NCBI RefSeq assembly: GCF_000003605.2 | Contig: NW_003118060.1 | Location: forward strand, 1 to 64,000 | Source: Saccoglossus kowalevskii | Taxonomy: Eukaryota; Hemichordata; Enteropneusta; Harrimaniidae | DNA: 64,000 nt | Reading direction: 5' to 3' | Part shown: one piece after another, positions 63,246 to 64,000 of the stretch | How positions within the stretch are numbered: the stretch's first letter is position 1 | Layout of the letters: every line of letters begins with the position of its first letter | Notes under the pieces: model-generated | The model's database searches: none | Told to the model about the DNA's origin: nothing | The model's input: the letters and a program-made list of their open reading frames with translations, nothing else | Program-made: the position numbers and the translations under genes

Positions 63246-63410
63246 AGTTAAGTTCCTGGGTACCTGTCATGGATATCTGCATAAAAGTTAAGTTTCATGG
63301 GTACCTGTCATGGATATCTACCAAGAAGGTAAGTTTCCTGGGTACCTGTCATGGATATGTGCATAGAAGTTAAGTTTCCTGGGTACCTGTCATGTATATC
63401 TGCCTACAAG

Positions 63411-64000
63411 TTAATTTTCCTGGGTACCTGTCATGGATATCTGCCTAGAAGGTAAGTTTCCTGGGTACCTGTCATGGATATCTGCCTAGAAGTTAAGTTT
63501 CCTGGGTACCTGTCATGTATATCTGCCTAGAAGTTAAGTTTCCTGGGTACCTGTCATGGATATCTGCCTAGAAGTTAAGTTTCCTGGGTACCTGTCATGG
63601 ATATCTGCCAAGAAGGTAAGTATCCTGGGTACCTGTCATGTATATCTGCCTAGAAGTTAAGTTTCCTGGGTACCTGTCATGGATATCTGCATAGAAGTTA
63701 AGTTTCCTGGGTACCTGTCAAGGATATCTGCCTAGAAGTTAAGTTTCATGGCTACCTGGCATGGATATCTGGCTAGAAGTTAAGTTTCCTTGGTACCTGT
63801 CATGGAGATCTGCCTAGAAGTTAAGTTTCCTGGGTACCTGTCATGGATATCTGCCTAAGTTTACTAGGTACCTGTCATGGATATCTGCCTAGAACTTAAG
63901 TTTCCTGGGTACCTGTCATGTATATCTGCCTCCAAGTTAAGTTCCTGGGTACCTGTCATGGATATCTGCCTAGAAGTTAATTTTCCTGGGTACTTGTCAT
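63411..64000 (+). repeat. Third copy of module D, cut by window end
   Basis: It matches the first copy at offset 44,223 and the second at offset 22,250, checked at AGGTAAGTATCC (63,614) and the AAGTTCCTG copy (63,934). Its left flank has an extra CATGTATATC monomer that is shared with the 19.2-kb copy and missing from the 41-kb copy. It is therefore closer in layout to the first copy. It continues past the window edge. Confidence 0.85.
63546..63586 (+). repeat. Exemplar consensus monomer (41 bp)
   Basis: This copy carries the commonest base at each position and serves as the reference for numbering. GGTACC is at 1-6, GATATC at 14-19, CTAG at 23-26, GTTAAG at 29-34 and TTTCCTG at 35-41. It contains several short self-complementary words (GGTACC, CATG, GATATC, CTAG, TTAA). 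KpnI (GGTACC) and EcoRV (GATATC) sites therefore occur about once per monomer. The commonest alternative has T at position 14 (CATGTATATC), which removes the EcoRV site. Confidence 0.95.

Larger units (their letters stand above)
1..64000 (+). repeat. 41-bp satellite DNA array, continuous, both ends open
   Basis: Every stretch I read resolves into copies of one 41-bp unit that carries GGTACC, then TGTCATGGATATC, TGCCTAG, AAGTTAAG and TTTCCTG. At 41 bp per unit the window holds about 1,560 copies. All read in the same direction, and I saw no inverted monomer run and no non-repeat insertion. Both edges lie inside repeat, so the true array is longer. The unit is about 44% GC and T-rich on the + strand (14 T, 9 A), and its consensus lacks CpG. 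Copies usually differ from consensus at a few sites, and the same variants recur many times, which is the signature of concerted evolution. By unit length it sits at the minisatellite/satellite border; by array size it is a satellite. I do not recognise the family. No gene is supported anywhere in it. Confidence 0.99.

Noticed and set aside
1-64000. CRISPR array
   Set aside because: The repeats abut with no unique spacers, and the differences are point variants shared among copies. There are no cas genes.
1-64000. CENP-B box or telomere repeat
   Set aside because: I looked for the TTCG...CGGG pattern of the CENP-B box and for TTAGGG-type runs and saw neither in the monomer or its variants.
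1-64000. Surface-layer, silk-like or other repetitive protein gene
   Set aside because: A coding tandem repeat would keep a unit length divisible by three and avoid stops. The 41-bp unit does neither, and 40-, 34- and 32-bp copies break frame freely.

Overview
The whole 64 kb window is one uninterrupted satellite DNA array. The repeat unit is a 41-bp monomer, and there are roughly 1,560 head-to-tail copies, all in the same orientation. I found no protein-coding gene, RNA gene, transposon, CRISPR array or unique-sequence island. The array runs off both ends of the window. This organisation points to a eukaryotic heterochromatic block (centromeric, pericentromeric, subtelomeric or a sex/B-chromosome block). 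Nothing in the sequence identifies the species. I do not recognise the monomer as a named satellite family.

Monomer, numbered from its GGTACC: GGTACC at 1-6, TGTCAT at 7-12, GATATC at 14-19, TGCCTAG at 20-26, AAGTTAAG at 27-34, TTTCCTG at 35-41. Composition is 14 T, 9 A, 10 G and 8 C (about 44% GC), with no CpG in the consensus. Most copies differ from consensus at a few positions, and the variants recur. The main ones are position 14 (G or T), 24-26 (TAG, TCG, TCC, AAG, TAC), 30 (T or G) and 38-41 (CCTG, CATG, CCAG, CTTG, GCTG). Two length variants of 34 bp and one of 32 bp recur, along with 40-bp copies.

These variants occur in fixed orders, so the array has higher-order structure. I distinguish five recurring module types (A-E below), each about 0.6-0.85 kb. 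They are strung together as an irregular mosaic, not a single clean higher-order repeat. Some diagnostic monomers recur about every 2.4-2.6 kb in places, for example GTCCGRGAT at 1241, 3687 and 6260. On top of this lie many private long-range duplications. These are blocks of about 0.5-1.1 kb that share rare variants and keep an exact offset, with offsets from 205 bp to 55.7 kb. They record repeated unequal exchange or copy-paste inside the array.

Region by region: 1-9.4 kb is mostly modules A, C and E. 9.4-15.4 kb is mostly B and C. 15.4-17.4 kb is A and E. 17.4-19.2 kb is B then C/A. 19.2-20.4 kb is a distinctive module D pair. 20.4-30.3 kb is mixed A/B/C with many short rearrangements. 30.3-33.1 kb contains copies of the 14.7-15.4, 19.9-20.2 and 8.8-9.3 kb blocks. 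33-38.1 kb is B/C/A. 38.14-38.49 kb is the most diverged island. 38.5-41.1 kb is A/C. 41.2-44.5 kb is D plus related units. 44.6-63 kb is again A, B, C and E in several copies, with local tandem duplications at 46.9-48.1 and 52.4-53.9 kb. 63.2-64 kb re-enters module D.

Short ATG-initiated open frames (up to 89 codons) occur in both strands, but they are by-products of the repeat. 41 is not a multiple of 3, so three successive monomers are read in three frames, and an open frame survives only where variants remove the consensus stops. No counts or identities here come from a computed alignment. Coordinates and offsets were read by eye from the sequence and are approximate at block edges.
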